From assembly GCF_040822115.1 (NCBI RefSeq), contig NZ_CP162004.1, positions 2,914,001 to 2,978,000 of the forward strand: a stretch of DNA of 64,000 nucleotides. The letters are read 5' to 3'. Under the pieces are notes generated by a model. It searched no databases. It saw only the letters and a program-made list of their open reading frames with translations, and had not been told where the DNA came from. Position 1 is the first letter of the stretch; each line of letters opens with the position of its first letter. This DNA comes from Flavobacterium sp. WC2421 (GTDB lineage: Bacteria > Bacteroidota > Bacteroidia > Flavobacteriales > Flavobacteriaceae). Both the position numbers and the translations under genes were made by a program. Positions 33,548-45,400 of the stretch are shown here, in pieces.

Positions 33548-35617
33548 TTAAAATGTCTCTTCTAATAAATCTACTTTTCTTTGGTAGTATTTATACGTTT
33601 CAATTTGTGCTCTAAATATTGGGGCACCATTTCTTTCTCTATATTTATTATCTAATTTATCAGAATGGTAGCGCGCTTTTACATTTCCTTTCCAACCTAA
33701 ATCAAAATTATCAATCAATTCATTTTTAATTTCTTGATCATAAATTGGGCAAGTTACTTCGACCCTACCGTCTAAATTTCGTGTCATAAAATCAGCTGAA
33801 GATATATAAACCTCCGTTTGCCCTCCATTACCAAAAATATAAATTCTAGAATGTTCTAAATAATTATCAACAATACTAATCGCTTCAATATTAGCACTCA
33901 TTCCTTTAACACCAGGTATTAAAGAACAAATTCCTCTGACTTCTAGTTGAATTTTCACTCCTGCATTACTTGCTTCATATAGTTTATCAATCATTCCAAA
34001 ATCAGACAAACTATTCATTTTTAGCTTTATATATGTTTTTCTCCCAGCGAGAGCATGGGAAATTTCTCTATCTATTAATTTATAAAATCGAGTACGTGTG
34101 TAATGCGGTGAAACAATAAGATGCTTATAACGATGAATTCTATAATTGATGTCAAAAAATTCAAATACTTTCGAAATATCTTTCAAAATTTGTTGATGAC
34201 TCGTGAATAAAGTTACATCAGTATAAACTTTAGCAGTTGACTCGTTAAAATTTCCAGTTGAAATAAACCCATATCGTTTTGTTTTTCCTTTTTCGTTTCT
34301 TTCGATCACGCAGATTTTGCTGTGTACTTTCAGTCCTTTAATTCCAAAAATAAGATTGATTCCTTCCTGTTGCATTTGCTCTGCGTAGGAAATATTAGAA
34401 GCCTCGTCAAAGCGAGCTTGCAACTCAATTTGTACTGTTACTTTCTTTCCATTTTTTGCAGCATTAATAAGAGAGCTAATAATTTGAGAATTTTTAGCCA
34501 GTCGGTAAAGTGTAATTTTAATAGAGGTAACTTTAGGATCTAGCGCCGCTTCTCTCAAAAATTTTGTGAGATATGAAAAAGATTGATAAGGTGCATTTAG
34601 CAAATAATCTTTTTTACTTATTTTTTCTAATATACTTCCTTCTATGCTTAATCCCGGAATAGGTAAAGGAACATTTGTTTTGTATAATAAATCAAATCTT
34701 CCAAGGTTTGGAAAATTCATATAATCCCTTCTATTATGGTATCTTCCTCCTGGTATAATACTATCAGTGGAAACAATTTTCATTTTATCTAAAAAAAACT
34801 GTAAGGTATCTTTTTCTATTAATTGATCATAAATAAAACGAACTGGTTCACCAATTCTTCTGTCTTTTACACTAGTTGAAATTTTCTCTAACATACTTTT
34901 ACTCAAGTCACTATCAATATCCAATTGTGCATCTCGACTGATTTTTATCATATGAGCTGATACACTCTCATAATCAAAAATGTTAAAAATACTTTTTAAA
35001 TTATGTCGAATGACATCATCAATTAAAATAACATATTGTTTTTCATCGTTTGAAGGTAAAACAACGAAGCGATTCATTGTTTTTGGAATTTCGATAATTG
35101 CATAACGAACTTCCGCATCTGTATTCATTACTAATTTTATAGCCAAATAACCTAAATTATCTTTCAACAATGGAAATTCAGCTAAATCATTTAAAATAAT
35201 AGTTACTAACTCAGGACTCAACTTTTGAATAAAAAAATCTTTTAGAAATATCTCCTGTTCAACTGAAATTTCATTTTCATTTATAATAAAAATGTTTTCA
35301 TTTTCAAGTTCATTTTCGATTCCTTTAAGTATAAGTAGACTTTCTGTTTGATGTTCAATTACTATTTCAGTAATATCTTTTACTAATTGTTGAGCTGAGA
35401 TACCTCCAAGAATTTTTTCTCCAGATTTGCCAGAAAGACTCAATCTTCGTATTGCTGCAAATCGAACTCTAAAAAATTCGTCTAAATTATTGGAAAAAAT
35501 TCCTAAAAATCGCAATCTATCTAAAAGTGGTACTGAATCGTCTGCTGCTTCTTGTAGTACTCTGGCATTAAAAGCTAACCAACTTTTTTCTCTATCTATA
35601 TATTTTTGATCTAACAC
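33548..35617 (-). CDS. ppk1: Polyphosphate kinase 1
   Basis: It makes long-chain polyphosphate from ATP. The 689-residue protein shows the family order: N-terminal REKSWLAFNARVLQEA and RLRFLGIFSNNLDEFF, PPK head domain, then catalytic PLD-like domains with the autophosphorylated histidine in GLKVHSKICVI and GFISTGNFNES. The second histidine-containing stretch is HLIVSPHYTRTR, and the C-terminal domain has SSADFMTRNLDGRVEV. It lies between sixA and ppx on the same strand, 10 bp after the sixA stop. Confidence 0.96.
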   Translation of the reverse strand: MLDQKYIDREKSWLAFNARVLQEAADDSVPLLDRLRFLGIFSNNLDEFFRVRFAAIRRLSLSGKSGEKILGGISAQQLVKDITEIVIEHQTESLLILKGIENELENENIFIINENEISVEQEIFLKDFFIQKLSPELVTIILNDLAEFPLLKDNLGYLAIKLVMNTDAEVRYAIIEIPKTMNRFVVLPSNDEKQYVILIDDVIRHNLKSIFNIFDYESVSAHMIKISRDAQLDIDSDLSKSMLEKISTSVKDRRIGEPVRFIYDQLIEKDTLQFFLDKMKIVSTDSIIPGGRYHNRRDYMNFPNLGRFDLLYKTNVPLPIPGLSIEGSILEKISKKDYLLNAPYQSFSYLTKFLREAALDPKVTSIKITLYRLAKNSQIISSLINAAKNGKKVTVQIELQARFDEASNISYAEQMQQEGINLIFGIKGLKVHSKICVIERNEKGKTKRYGFISTGNFNESTAKVYTDVTLFTSHQQILKDISKVFEFFDINYRIHRYKHLIVSPHYTRTRFYKLIDREISHALAGRKTYIKLKMNSLSDFGMIDKLYEASNAGVKIQLEVRGICSLIPGVKGMSANIEAISIVDNYLEHSRIYIFGNGGQTEVYISSADFMTRNLDGRVEVTCPIYDQEIKNELIDNFDLGWKGNVKARYHSDKLDNKYRERNGAPIFRAQIETYKYYQRKVDLLEETF

Positions 35618-35627
35618 TATATTAATT

Positions 35628-36113
35628 TTATTTTAAATCTTTTGGAGCTATTATTTTTTTCGTTTTACCTTTTTTTATTTTTTCCCAATAATCTGTATCA
35701 AATTGCAAAGATACAAAACCTGCTGTAGGAACATTATCTATAAAAACATCCCCAAATTTATTAACAAAATTTGTAATTGCGGCATTATGTCCAAAAAGAA
35801 TCAAACTATCATAAGAATTACTGCAAGATTTAACTATTTTTTCTAATTGTCTTTCATCAAAAGTGTATAGTGTATCTTTATATACAATACTTTCCATAGG
35901 ATATAATACGTTTTGAGCAAAAATTACAGCGGTATCTGATGCCCGTTTTGCTATACTACTCCAAATGATAAATGTTTTGGGCAAGTCGTTAATTATATTT
36001 AAAGATACCAAATGGGCATCTTTGTAACCCCTTTGATCTAATGGTCTATCGATATCTTTTAGAGGTGCATCCCAATTTGATTTAGCATGTCTTATTAATA
36101 TTAGATTTTTCAT
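35628..36113 (-). CDS. sixA: SixA-type histidine phosphatase
   Basis: This histidine-phosphatase-superfamily member has 161 residues. The catalytic RHG-type motif is LILIRHAKSNW with H9, then RPLDQRGYKDA, SSIAKRASDTA and the second catalytic histidine in LFGHNAAI. SixA removes phosphate from histidine-phosphorylated proteins. An open frame extends to 36170 but begins with an unlikely leader, and MKNLILIRH is the natural start. It is the first gene of the sixA-ppk1-ppx cluster, where it may act on phospho-histidine or phosphate signalling. Confidence 0.88.
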   Translation of the reverse strand: MKNLILIRHAKSNWDAPLKDIDRPLDQRGYKDAHLVSLNIINDLPKTFIIWSSIAKRASDTAVIFAQNVLYPMESIVYKDTLYTFDERQLEKIVKSCSNSYDSLILFGHNAAITNFVNKFGDVFIDNVPTAGFVSLQFDTDYWEKIKKGKTKKIIAPKDLK

Positions 36114-36485
36114 ATTCTCAATCTTTCTGATTAATTTCTTAAATATTTTAACCGAAATAGAAAGATACAATATATATAGTTATTAAACATTATTCCTTTT
36201 AAAATATTCTTAAAATCACTTTTGTATTAAAAAAAAACAAGTAATCACAATTAACTCACATAAAAATTAACATAAAATTTAGATTAATTACAGATAAACC
36301 TTTGAAAACAGTTGTTTTTTAACTTTTTATTTGCTAAAAAAGCGTCATTTAACGAGTTTTTAAGCTATTCGAAGAGAAAATTAAAAAAAATAATTTAATG
36401 TAATTAGTTTAGCTCTATCTAATTACGAATGCGAATATTATTTTGTCCTAATTGAAGCTTTATAAACCTATATAAAATTGATCCT
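36114..36485. other. AT-rich intergenic region before the first adhesin cassette
   Basis: These 372 bp separate divergent sixA and the first giant gene. There is no credible ORF. A degenerate -7-like TTATTTTG is visible about 40 bp before the giant gene's ATG, at roughly 36438-36445. The block 36181-36213 is repeated in slightly expanded form upstream of the second giant gene (51125-51139 and 51167-51185). Confidence 0.6.
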
Positions 36486-39400
36486 ATGAAAACAATTTTA
36501 CCCAATTCAAAATTAAAACAGTTTATCATTTTTGTTTTACTTATTCTATCTCTATTTATTTCAAATTGTTACGCTCAAAATTCCTATGATGGAAATTATT
36601 GTCCAGGTCCTGGAGCTGTTGGTGATGAATACGGTACAGGAACGGTGTTTAGCGCACTATTATCGACTTCTCCGTCTTCAACCTGTCAGGTTGGAACAAT
36701 TAGAGCTAAAGTTGACACTCAAACTGAAGTATTAAGATTGGGAATGAATATCGGTAATAGTGGTGCAGCTCTTTTTAGATTGTATTTAGACACAGATAAT
36801 AACAGCGCAACTGGATTAACTTCTGATACTTTTGGAGGAAGCATATCCGTAGCAGGAGCCGAATATGTTATAGAAATTAATTCTAATGCTAGCTCTTTTA
36901 CATTATATAAATGGGACATTTTAACTCAACAATTAATCTTAGCAGATATTACTACTGGACTTGCTGCTAAAAGCGGTACTATTTGTACTAGTGGTGCTTC
37001 ATTTCTAGAATTTAATATCCCTTTTGGAAGTCTTGGTATTAATATTTGCAATGCTACTCCTGGAATAATAAATATTACAAAATTAGCATCAGTTAGTGGT
37101 AACTCTGCTTCTTCAAAAAGATGTGTTGATACTCCTCTAACATTTGGTATTCCTCTAAAAGGTTCGGTGGGTCCTAATTCAACTGTATGCTATGGTGCAA
37201 ATAGTACAACTCTAACAATTAGTGGTCTTCCTAGTAATGCAACTATTATTAATTGGGAATCATCAGTAAGTCCATTTACATCGTGGACTAATATAGGTAA
37301 CATGTCAACTACTTATACTGCAACTAACTTATATGTAACTACGAAATACAGAGCCTTGTTTTCAAGTTCTGGCTTATGTAGTGGGTCTAGTATTTCAACC
37401 GTAGAAGCAACTGTAACAGTTCGCCCTGCCATAGTTGCAACTCTCAGTTCTCAAGTAAATGTCTCTTGTTTTGGTGGTAACGATGGTTCTGTTGTCATTA
37501 CTCCTGCTGGAGGAACGGCTGGATACACCATCACGCCCGCTCAAACAGGATTGACTGCTGGTTTACATACCTTCACTGTGACGGATGCTAAAGGATGTCA
37601 AACTACAATTGATGTAACGATTACTGAGCCTGCTGTAGCTTTAAGTGCAACAGCCGGAACGCAAGTAAATGTGTCTTGTTTTGGTGGTAACGATGGGTCT
37701 GTTGTCATTACTCCTGCTGGAGGAACGGCTGGATACACCATCACACCTGCTCAAACAGGATTGACTGCTGGTTTAAAAACTTTTACCGTAACCGATGCTA
37801 AAGGATGTCAAACTACAGTTGATGTAACCATTACTGAGCCTGCTGTAGCTTTAAGCGCAACAGCCGGAACACAAGTAAATGTGTCTTGTTTTGGTGGTAA
37901 CGATGGGTCTGTTGTCATTACTCCTGCTGGAGGAACGGCTGGATACACCATCACACCTGCTCAAACAGGATTGACTGCTGGTTTAAAAACTTTTACCGTA
38001 ACGGATGCTAAAGGATGTCAAACTACTGTTCAGGTTACTATTACTGAACCTGCTGTAGCTTTAAGTGCAACGGCCGGAACACAAATAAATGTCTCTTGTT
38101 TTGGTGGTAACGATGGGTCTGTTGTCATTACTCCTGCTGGGGGAACGGCTGGATATACCATCACACCTGCTCAAACAGGATTGACTGCTGGTTTAAAAAC
38201 TTTTACCGTAACCGATGCTAAAGGATGTCAAACTACAATTGATGTAACGATTACTGAGCCTGCTGTAGCTTTAAGCGCAACAGCCGGAACACAAATAAAT
38301 GTCTCTTGTTTTGGTGGTAACGATGGGTCTGTTGTCATTACTCCTGCTGGAGGAACGGCTGGATATACCATCACACCTGCTCAAACAGGATTGACTGCTG
38401 GTTTGAAAACTTTTACCGTAACGGATGCTAAAGGATGTCAAACTACAATTGATGTAACCATTACTGAGCCTGCTGTAGCTTTAAGTGCAACAGCCGGAAC
38501 ACAAGTAAATGTGTCTTGTTTTGGTGGTAACGATGGGTCTGTTGTCATTACTCCTGCTGGGGGAACGGCTGGATACACTATCACGCCTGCTCAAACAGGA
38601 TTGACTGCTGGTTTAAAAACTTTTACCGTAACCGATGCTAAAGGATGTCAAACTACAATTGATGTAACGATTACTGAGCCTGCTCTAGCTTTAAGCGCAA
38701 CAGCCGGAACACAAGTAAATGTGTCTTGTTTTGGTGGTAACGATGGGTCTGTTGTCATTACTCCTGCTGGAGGAACGGCTGGATACACCATCACGCCCGC
38801 TCAAACAGGATTGACTGCTGGTTTAAAAACTTTTACCGTAACCGATGCTAAAGGATGTCAAACTACAATTGATGTAACGATTACTGAGCCTGCTGTAGCT
38901 TTAAGTGCAACAGCCGGAACACAAGTAAATGTGTCTTGTTTTGGTGGTAACGATGGGTCTGTTGTCATTACTCCTGCTGGAGGAACGGCTGGATATACCA
39001 TCACACCTGCTCAAACAGGATTGACTGCTGGTTTGAAAACTTTTACCGTAACCGATGCTAAAGGATGTCAAACTACAATTGATGTAACGATTACTGAGCC
39101 TGCTCTAGCTTTAAGTGCAACAGCCGGAACACAAGTAAATGTGTCTTGTTTTGGTGGTAACGATGGGTCTGTTGTCATTACTCCTGCTGGAGGAACGGCT
39201 GGATACACCATCACACCTGCTCAAACAGGATTGACTGCTGGTTTAAAAACTTTTACCGTAACGGATGCTAAAGGATGTCAAACTACAATTGATGTAACGA
39301 TTACTGAGCCTGCTCTAGCTTTAAGTGCAACAGCCGGAACACAAGTAAATGTGTCTTGTTTTGGTGGTAACGATGGGTCTGTTGTCATTACTCCTGCTGG

Positions 39401-42400
39401 AGGAACGGCTGGATACACCATCACACCTGCTCAAACAGGATTGACTGCTGGTTTACATACGTTCACCGTAACCGATGCTAAAGGATGTCAAACTACAGTT
39501 GATGTAACCATTACTGAGCCTGCTCTAGCTTTAAGTGCAACAGCCGGAACACAAGTAAATGTGTCTTGTTTTGGTGGTAACGATGGGTCTGTTGTCATTA
39601 CTCCTGCTGGAGGAACGGCTGGATACACTATCACGCCTGCTCAAACAGGATTGACTGCTGGTTTAAAAACTTTTACCGTAACCGATGCTAAAGGATGTCA
39701 AACTACAATTGATGTAACGATTACTGAGCCTGCTCTAGCTTTAAGTGCAACAGCCGGAACACAAGTAAATGTGTCTTGTTTTGGTGGTAACGATGGGTCT
39801 GTTGTCATTACTCCTGCTGGAGGAACGGCTGGATACACCATCACACCTGCTCAAACAGGATTGACTGCTGGTTTAAAAACTTTTACCGTAACGGATGCTA
39901 AAGGATGTCAAACTACAATTGATGTAACGATTACTGAGCCTGCTCTAGCTTTAAGTGCAACAGCCGGAACACAAGTAAATGTGTCTTGTTTTGGTGGTAA
40001 CGATGGGTCTGTTGTCATTACTCCTGCTGGAGGAACGGCTGGATATACCATCACACCTGCTCAAACAGGATTGACTGCTGGTTTGAAAACTTTTACCGTA
40101 ACCGATGCTAAAGGATGTCAAACTACAATTGATGTAACGATTACTGAGCCTGCTGTAGCTTTAAGTGCAACAGCCGGAACGCAAATAAATGTGTCTTGTT
40201 TTGGTGGTAACGATGGGTCTGTTGTCATTACTCCTGCTGGAGGAACGGCTGGATACACCATCACACCCGCTCAAACAGGATTGACTGCTGGTTTAAAAAC
40301 TTTTACCGTAACCGATGCTAAAGGATGTCAAACTACAATTGATGTAACGATTACTGAGCCTGCTCTAGCTTTAAGTGCAACAGCCGGAACACAAGTAAAT
40401 GTGTCTTGTTTTGGTGGTAACGATGGGTCTGTTGTCATTACTCCTGCTGGAGGAACGGCTGGATACACCATCACACCTGCTCAAACAGGATTGACTGCTG
40501 GTTTAAAAACTTTTACCGTAACGGATGCTAAAGGATGTCAAACTACAGTTGATGTAACCATTACTGAGCCTGCTCTAGCTTTAAGTGCAACAGCCGGAAC
40601 ACAAGTAAATGTGTCTTGTTTTGGTGGTAACGATGGGTCTGTTGTCATTACTCCTGCTGGAGGAACGGCTGGATACACCATCACACCTGCTCAAACAGGA
40701 TTGACTGCTGGTTTACATACGTTCACCGTAACCGATGCTAAAGGATGTCAAACTACAGTTGATGTAACCATTACTGAGCCTGCTCTAGCTTTAAGTGCAA
40801 CAGCCGGAACACAAGTAAATGTGTCTTGTTTTGGTGGTAACGATGGGTCTGTTGTCATTACTCCTGCTGGAGGAACGGCTGGATACACCATCACGCCCGC
40901 TCAAACAGGATTGACTGCTGGTTTAAAAACTTTTACCGTAACCGATGCTAAAGGATGTCAAACTACAGTTGATGTAACCATTACTGAGCCTGCTGTAGCT
41001 TTAAGCGCAACAGCCGGAACACAAGTAAATGTGTCTTGTTTTGGTGGTAACGATGGGTCTGTTGTCATTACTCCTGCTGGAGGAACGGCTGGATACACCA
41101 TCACACCTGCTCAAACAGGATTGACTGCTGGTTTAAAAACTTTTACCGTAACCGATGCTAAAGGATGTCAAACTACTGTTCAGGTTACTATTACTGAACC
41201 TGCTGTAGCTTTAAGTGCAACGGCCGGAACACAAATAAATGTCTCTTGTTTTGGTGGTAACGATGGGTCTGTTGTCATTACTCCTGCTGGAGGAACGGCT
41301 GGATATACCATCACACCTGCTCAAACAGGATTGACTGCTGGTTTGAAAACTTTTACCGTAACGGATGCTAAAGGATGTCAAACTACAATTGATGTAACCA
41401 TTACTGAGCCTGCTGTAGCTTTAAGTGCAACAGCCGGAACACAAGTAAATGTGTCTTGTTTTGGTGGTAACGATGGGTCTGTTGTCATTACTCCTGCTGG
41501 GGGAACGGCTGGATACACTATCACGCCTGCTCAAACAGGATTGACTGCTGGTTTAAAAACTTTTACCGTAACCGATGCTAAAGGATGTCAAACTACAATT
41601 GATGTAACGATTACTGAGCCTGCTCTAGCTTTAAGCGCAACAGCCGGAACACAAGTAAATGTGTCTTGTTTTGGTGGTAACGATGGGTCTGTTGTCATTA
41701 CTCCTGCTGGAGGAACGGCTGGATACACCATCACGCCCGCTCAAACAGGATTGACTGCTGGTTTAAAAACTTTTACCGTAACCGATGCTAAAGGATGTCA
41801 AACTACAATTGATGTAACGATTACTGAGCCTGCTGTAGCTTTAAGTGCAACAGCCGGAACACAAGTAAATGTGTCTTGTTTTGGTGGTAACGATGGGTCT
41901 GTTGTCATTACTCCTGCTGGAGGAACGGCTGGATATACCATCACACCTGCTCAAACAGGATTGACTGCTGGTTTGAAAACTTTTACCGTAACCGATGCTA
42001 AAGGATGTCAAACTACAATTGATGTAACGATTACTGAGCCTGCTGTAGCTTTAAGTGCAACAGCCGGAACGCAAATAAATGTGTCTTGTTTTGGTGGTAA
42101 CGATGGGTCTGTTGTCATTACTCCTGCTGGAGGAACGGCTGGATACACCATCACACCTGCTCAAACAGGATTGACTGCTGGTTTAAAAACTTTTACCGTA
42201 ACCGATGCTAAAGGATGTCAAACTACAATTGATGTAACGATTACTGAGCCTGCTCTAGCTTTAAGTGCAACAGCCGGAACACAAGTAAATGTGTCTTGTT
42301 TTGGTGGTAACGATGGGTCTGTTGTCATTACTCCTGCTGGAGGAACGGCTGGATACACCATCACACCTGCTCAAACAGGATTGACTGCTGGTTTAAAAAC

Positions 42401-45400
42401 TTTTACCGTAACCGATGCTAAAGGATGTCAAACTACAATTGATGTAACCATTACTGAGCCTGCTCTAGCTTTAAGTGCAACAGCCGGAACACAAGTAAAT
42501 GTGTCTTGTTTTGGTGGTAACGATGGGTCTGTTGTCATTACTCCTGCTGGGGGAACGGCTGGATACACTATCACGCCTGCTCAAACAGGATTGACTGCTG
42601 GTTTACATACGTTCACCGTAACCGATGCTAAAGGATGTCAAACTACAGTTGATGTAACCATTACTGAGCCTGCTCTAGCTTTAAGTGCAACAGCCGGAAC
42701 ACAAGTAAATGTGTCTTGTTTTGGTGGTAACGATGGGTCTGTTGTCATTACTCCTGCTGGGGGAACGGCTGGATACACTATCACGCCTGCTCAAACAGGA
42801 TTGACTGCTGGTTTAAAAACTTTTACCGTAACGGATGCTAAAGGATGTCAAACTACAATTGATGTAACGATTACTGAGCCTGCTCTAGCTTTAAGCGCAA
42901 CGGCCGGAACACAAGTAAATGTGTCTTGTTTTGGTGGTAACGATGGGTCTGTTGTCATTACTCCTGCTGGAGGAACGGCTGGATACACCATCACGCCCGC
43001 TCAAACAGGATTGACTGCTGGTTTAAAAACTTTTACCGTAACGGATGCTAAAGGATGTCAAACTACTGTTCAGGTTACTATTACTGAACCTGCTGTAGCT
43101 TTAAGTGCAACGGCCGGAACACAAATAAATGTCTCTTGTTTTGGTGGTAACGATGGGTCTGTTGTCATTACTCCTGCTGGGGGAACGGCTGGATATACCA
43201 TCACACCTGCTCAAACAGGATTGACTGCTGGTTTAAAAACTTTTACCGTAACCGATGCTAAAGGATGTCAAACTACTGTTCAGGTTACTATTACTGAACC
43301 TGCTGTAGCTTTAAGCGCAACAGCCGGAACACAAGTAAATGTCTCTTGTTTTGGTGGTAACGATGGTTCTGTTGTCATTACTCCTGCTGGAGGAACGGCT
43401 GGATATACCATCACACCTGCTCAAACAGGATTGACTGCTGGTTTAAAAACTTTTACCGTAACCGATGCTAAAGGATGTCAAACTACAATTGATGTAACCA
43501 TTACTGAGCCTGCTGTAGCTTTAAGTGCAACAGCCGGAACACAAGTAAATGTGTCTTGTTTTGGTGGTAACGATGGGTCTGTTGTCATTACTCCTGCTGG
43601 GGGAACGGCTGGATACACTATCACGCCTGCTCAAACAGGATTGACTGCTGGTTTAAAAACTTTTACCGTAACGGATGCTAAAGGATGTCAAACTACTGTT
43701 CAGGTTACTATTACTGAGCCTGCTCTAGCTTTAAGCGCAACAGCCGGAACACAAGTAAATGTGTCTTGTTTTGGTGGTAACGATGGGTCTGTTGTCATTA
43801 CTCCTGCTGGAGGAACGGCTGGATACACCATCACGCCCGCTCAAACAGGATTGACTGCTGGTTTAAAAACTTTTACCGTAACCGATGCTAAAGGATGTCA
43901 AACTACAATTGATGTAACGATTACTGAGCCTGCTCTAGCTTTAAGTGCAACAGCCGGAACACAAGTAAATGTGTCTTGTTTTGGTGGTAACGATGGGTCT
44001 GTTGTCATTACTCCTGCTGGAGGAACGGCTGGATACACCATCACACCTGCTCAAACAGGATTGACTGCTGGTTTAAAAACTTTTACCGTAACGGATGCTA
44101 AAGGATGTCAAACTACTGTTCAGGTTACTATTACTGAACCTGCTGTAGCTTTAAGTGCAACGGCCGGAACACAAATAAATGTCTCTTGTTTTGGTGGTAA
44201 CGATGGGTCTGTTGTCATTACTCCTGCTGGAGGAACGGCTGGATATACCATCACACCTGCTCAAACAGGATTGACTGCTGGTTTAAAAACTTTTACCGTA
44301 ACCGATGCTAAAGGATGTCAAACTACAATTGATGTAACCATTACTGAGCCTGCTGTAGCTTTAAGTGCAACAGCCGGAACACAAATAAATGTCTCTTGTT
44401 TTGGTGGTAACGATGGGTCTGTTGTCATTACTCCTGCTGGGGGAACGGCTGGATACACTATCACGCCTGCTCAAACAGGATTGACTGCTGGTTTAAAAAC
44501 TTTTACCGTAACGGATGCTAAAGGATGTCAAACTACTGTTCAGGTTACTATTACTGAGCCTGCTCTAGCTTTAAGCGCAACAGCCGGAACACAAGTAAAT
44601 GTGTCTTGTTTTGGTGGTAACGATGGGTCTGTTGTCATTACTCCTGCTGGAGGAACGGCTGGATACACCATCACGCCCGCTCAAACAGGATTGACTGCTG
44701 GTTTAAAAACTTTTACCGTAACCGATGCTAAAGGATGTCAAACTACAATTGATGTAACGATTACTGAGCCTGCTCTAGCTTTAAGTGCAACAGCCGGAAC
44801 ACAAGTAAATGTGTCTTGTTTTGGTGGTAACGATGGGTCTGTTGTCATTACTCCTGCTGGAGGAACGGCTGGATACACCATCACACCTGCTCAAACAGGA
44901 TTGACTGCTGGTTTAAAAACTTTTACCGTAACGGATGCTAAAGGATGTCAAACTACTGTTCAGGTTACTATTACTGAACCTGCTGTAGCTTTAAGTGCAA
45001 CGGCCGGAACACAAATAAATGTCTCTTGTTTTGGTGGTAACGATGGGTCTGTTGTCATTACTCCTGCTGGAGGAACGGCTGGATACACCATCACACCTGC
45101 TCAAACAGGATTGACTGCTGGTTTGAAAACTTTTACCGTAACCGATGCTAAAGGATGTCAAACTACAATTGATGTAACGATTACTGAGCCTGCTGTAGCT
45201 TTAAGTGCAACAGCCGGAACACAAGTAAATGTGTCTTGTTTTGGTGGTAACGATGGGTCTGTTGTCATTACTCCTGCTGGGGGAACGGCTGGATACACTA
45301 TCACGCCTGCTCAAACAGGATTGACTGCTGGTTTAAAAACTTTTACCGTAACGGATGCTAAAGGATGTCAAACTACTGTTCAGGTTACTATTACTGAGCC

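Noticed and set aside
36114..36170. Longer N-terminus for SixA
   Set aside because: The extra residues precede the canonical MKNLILIRHAKS start and have no family counterpart.
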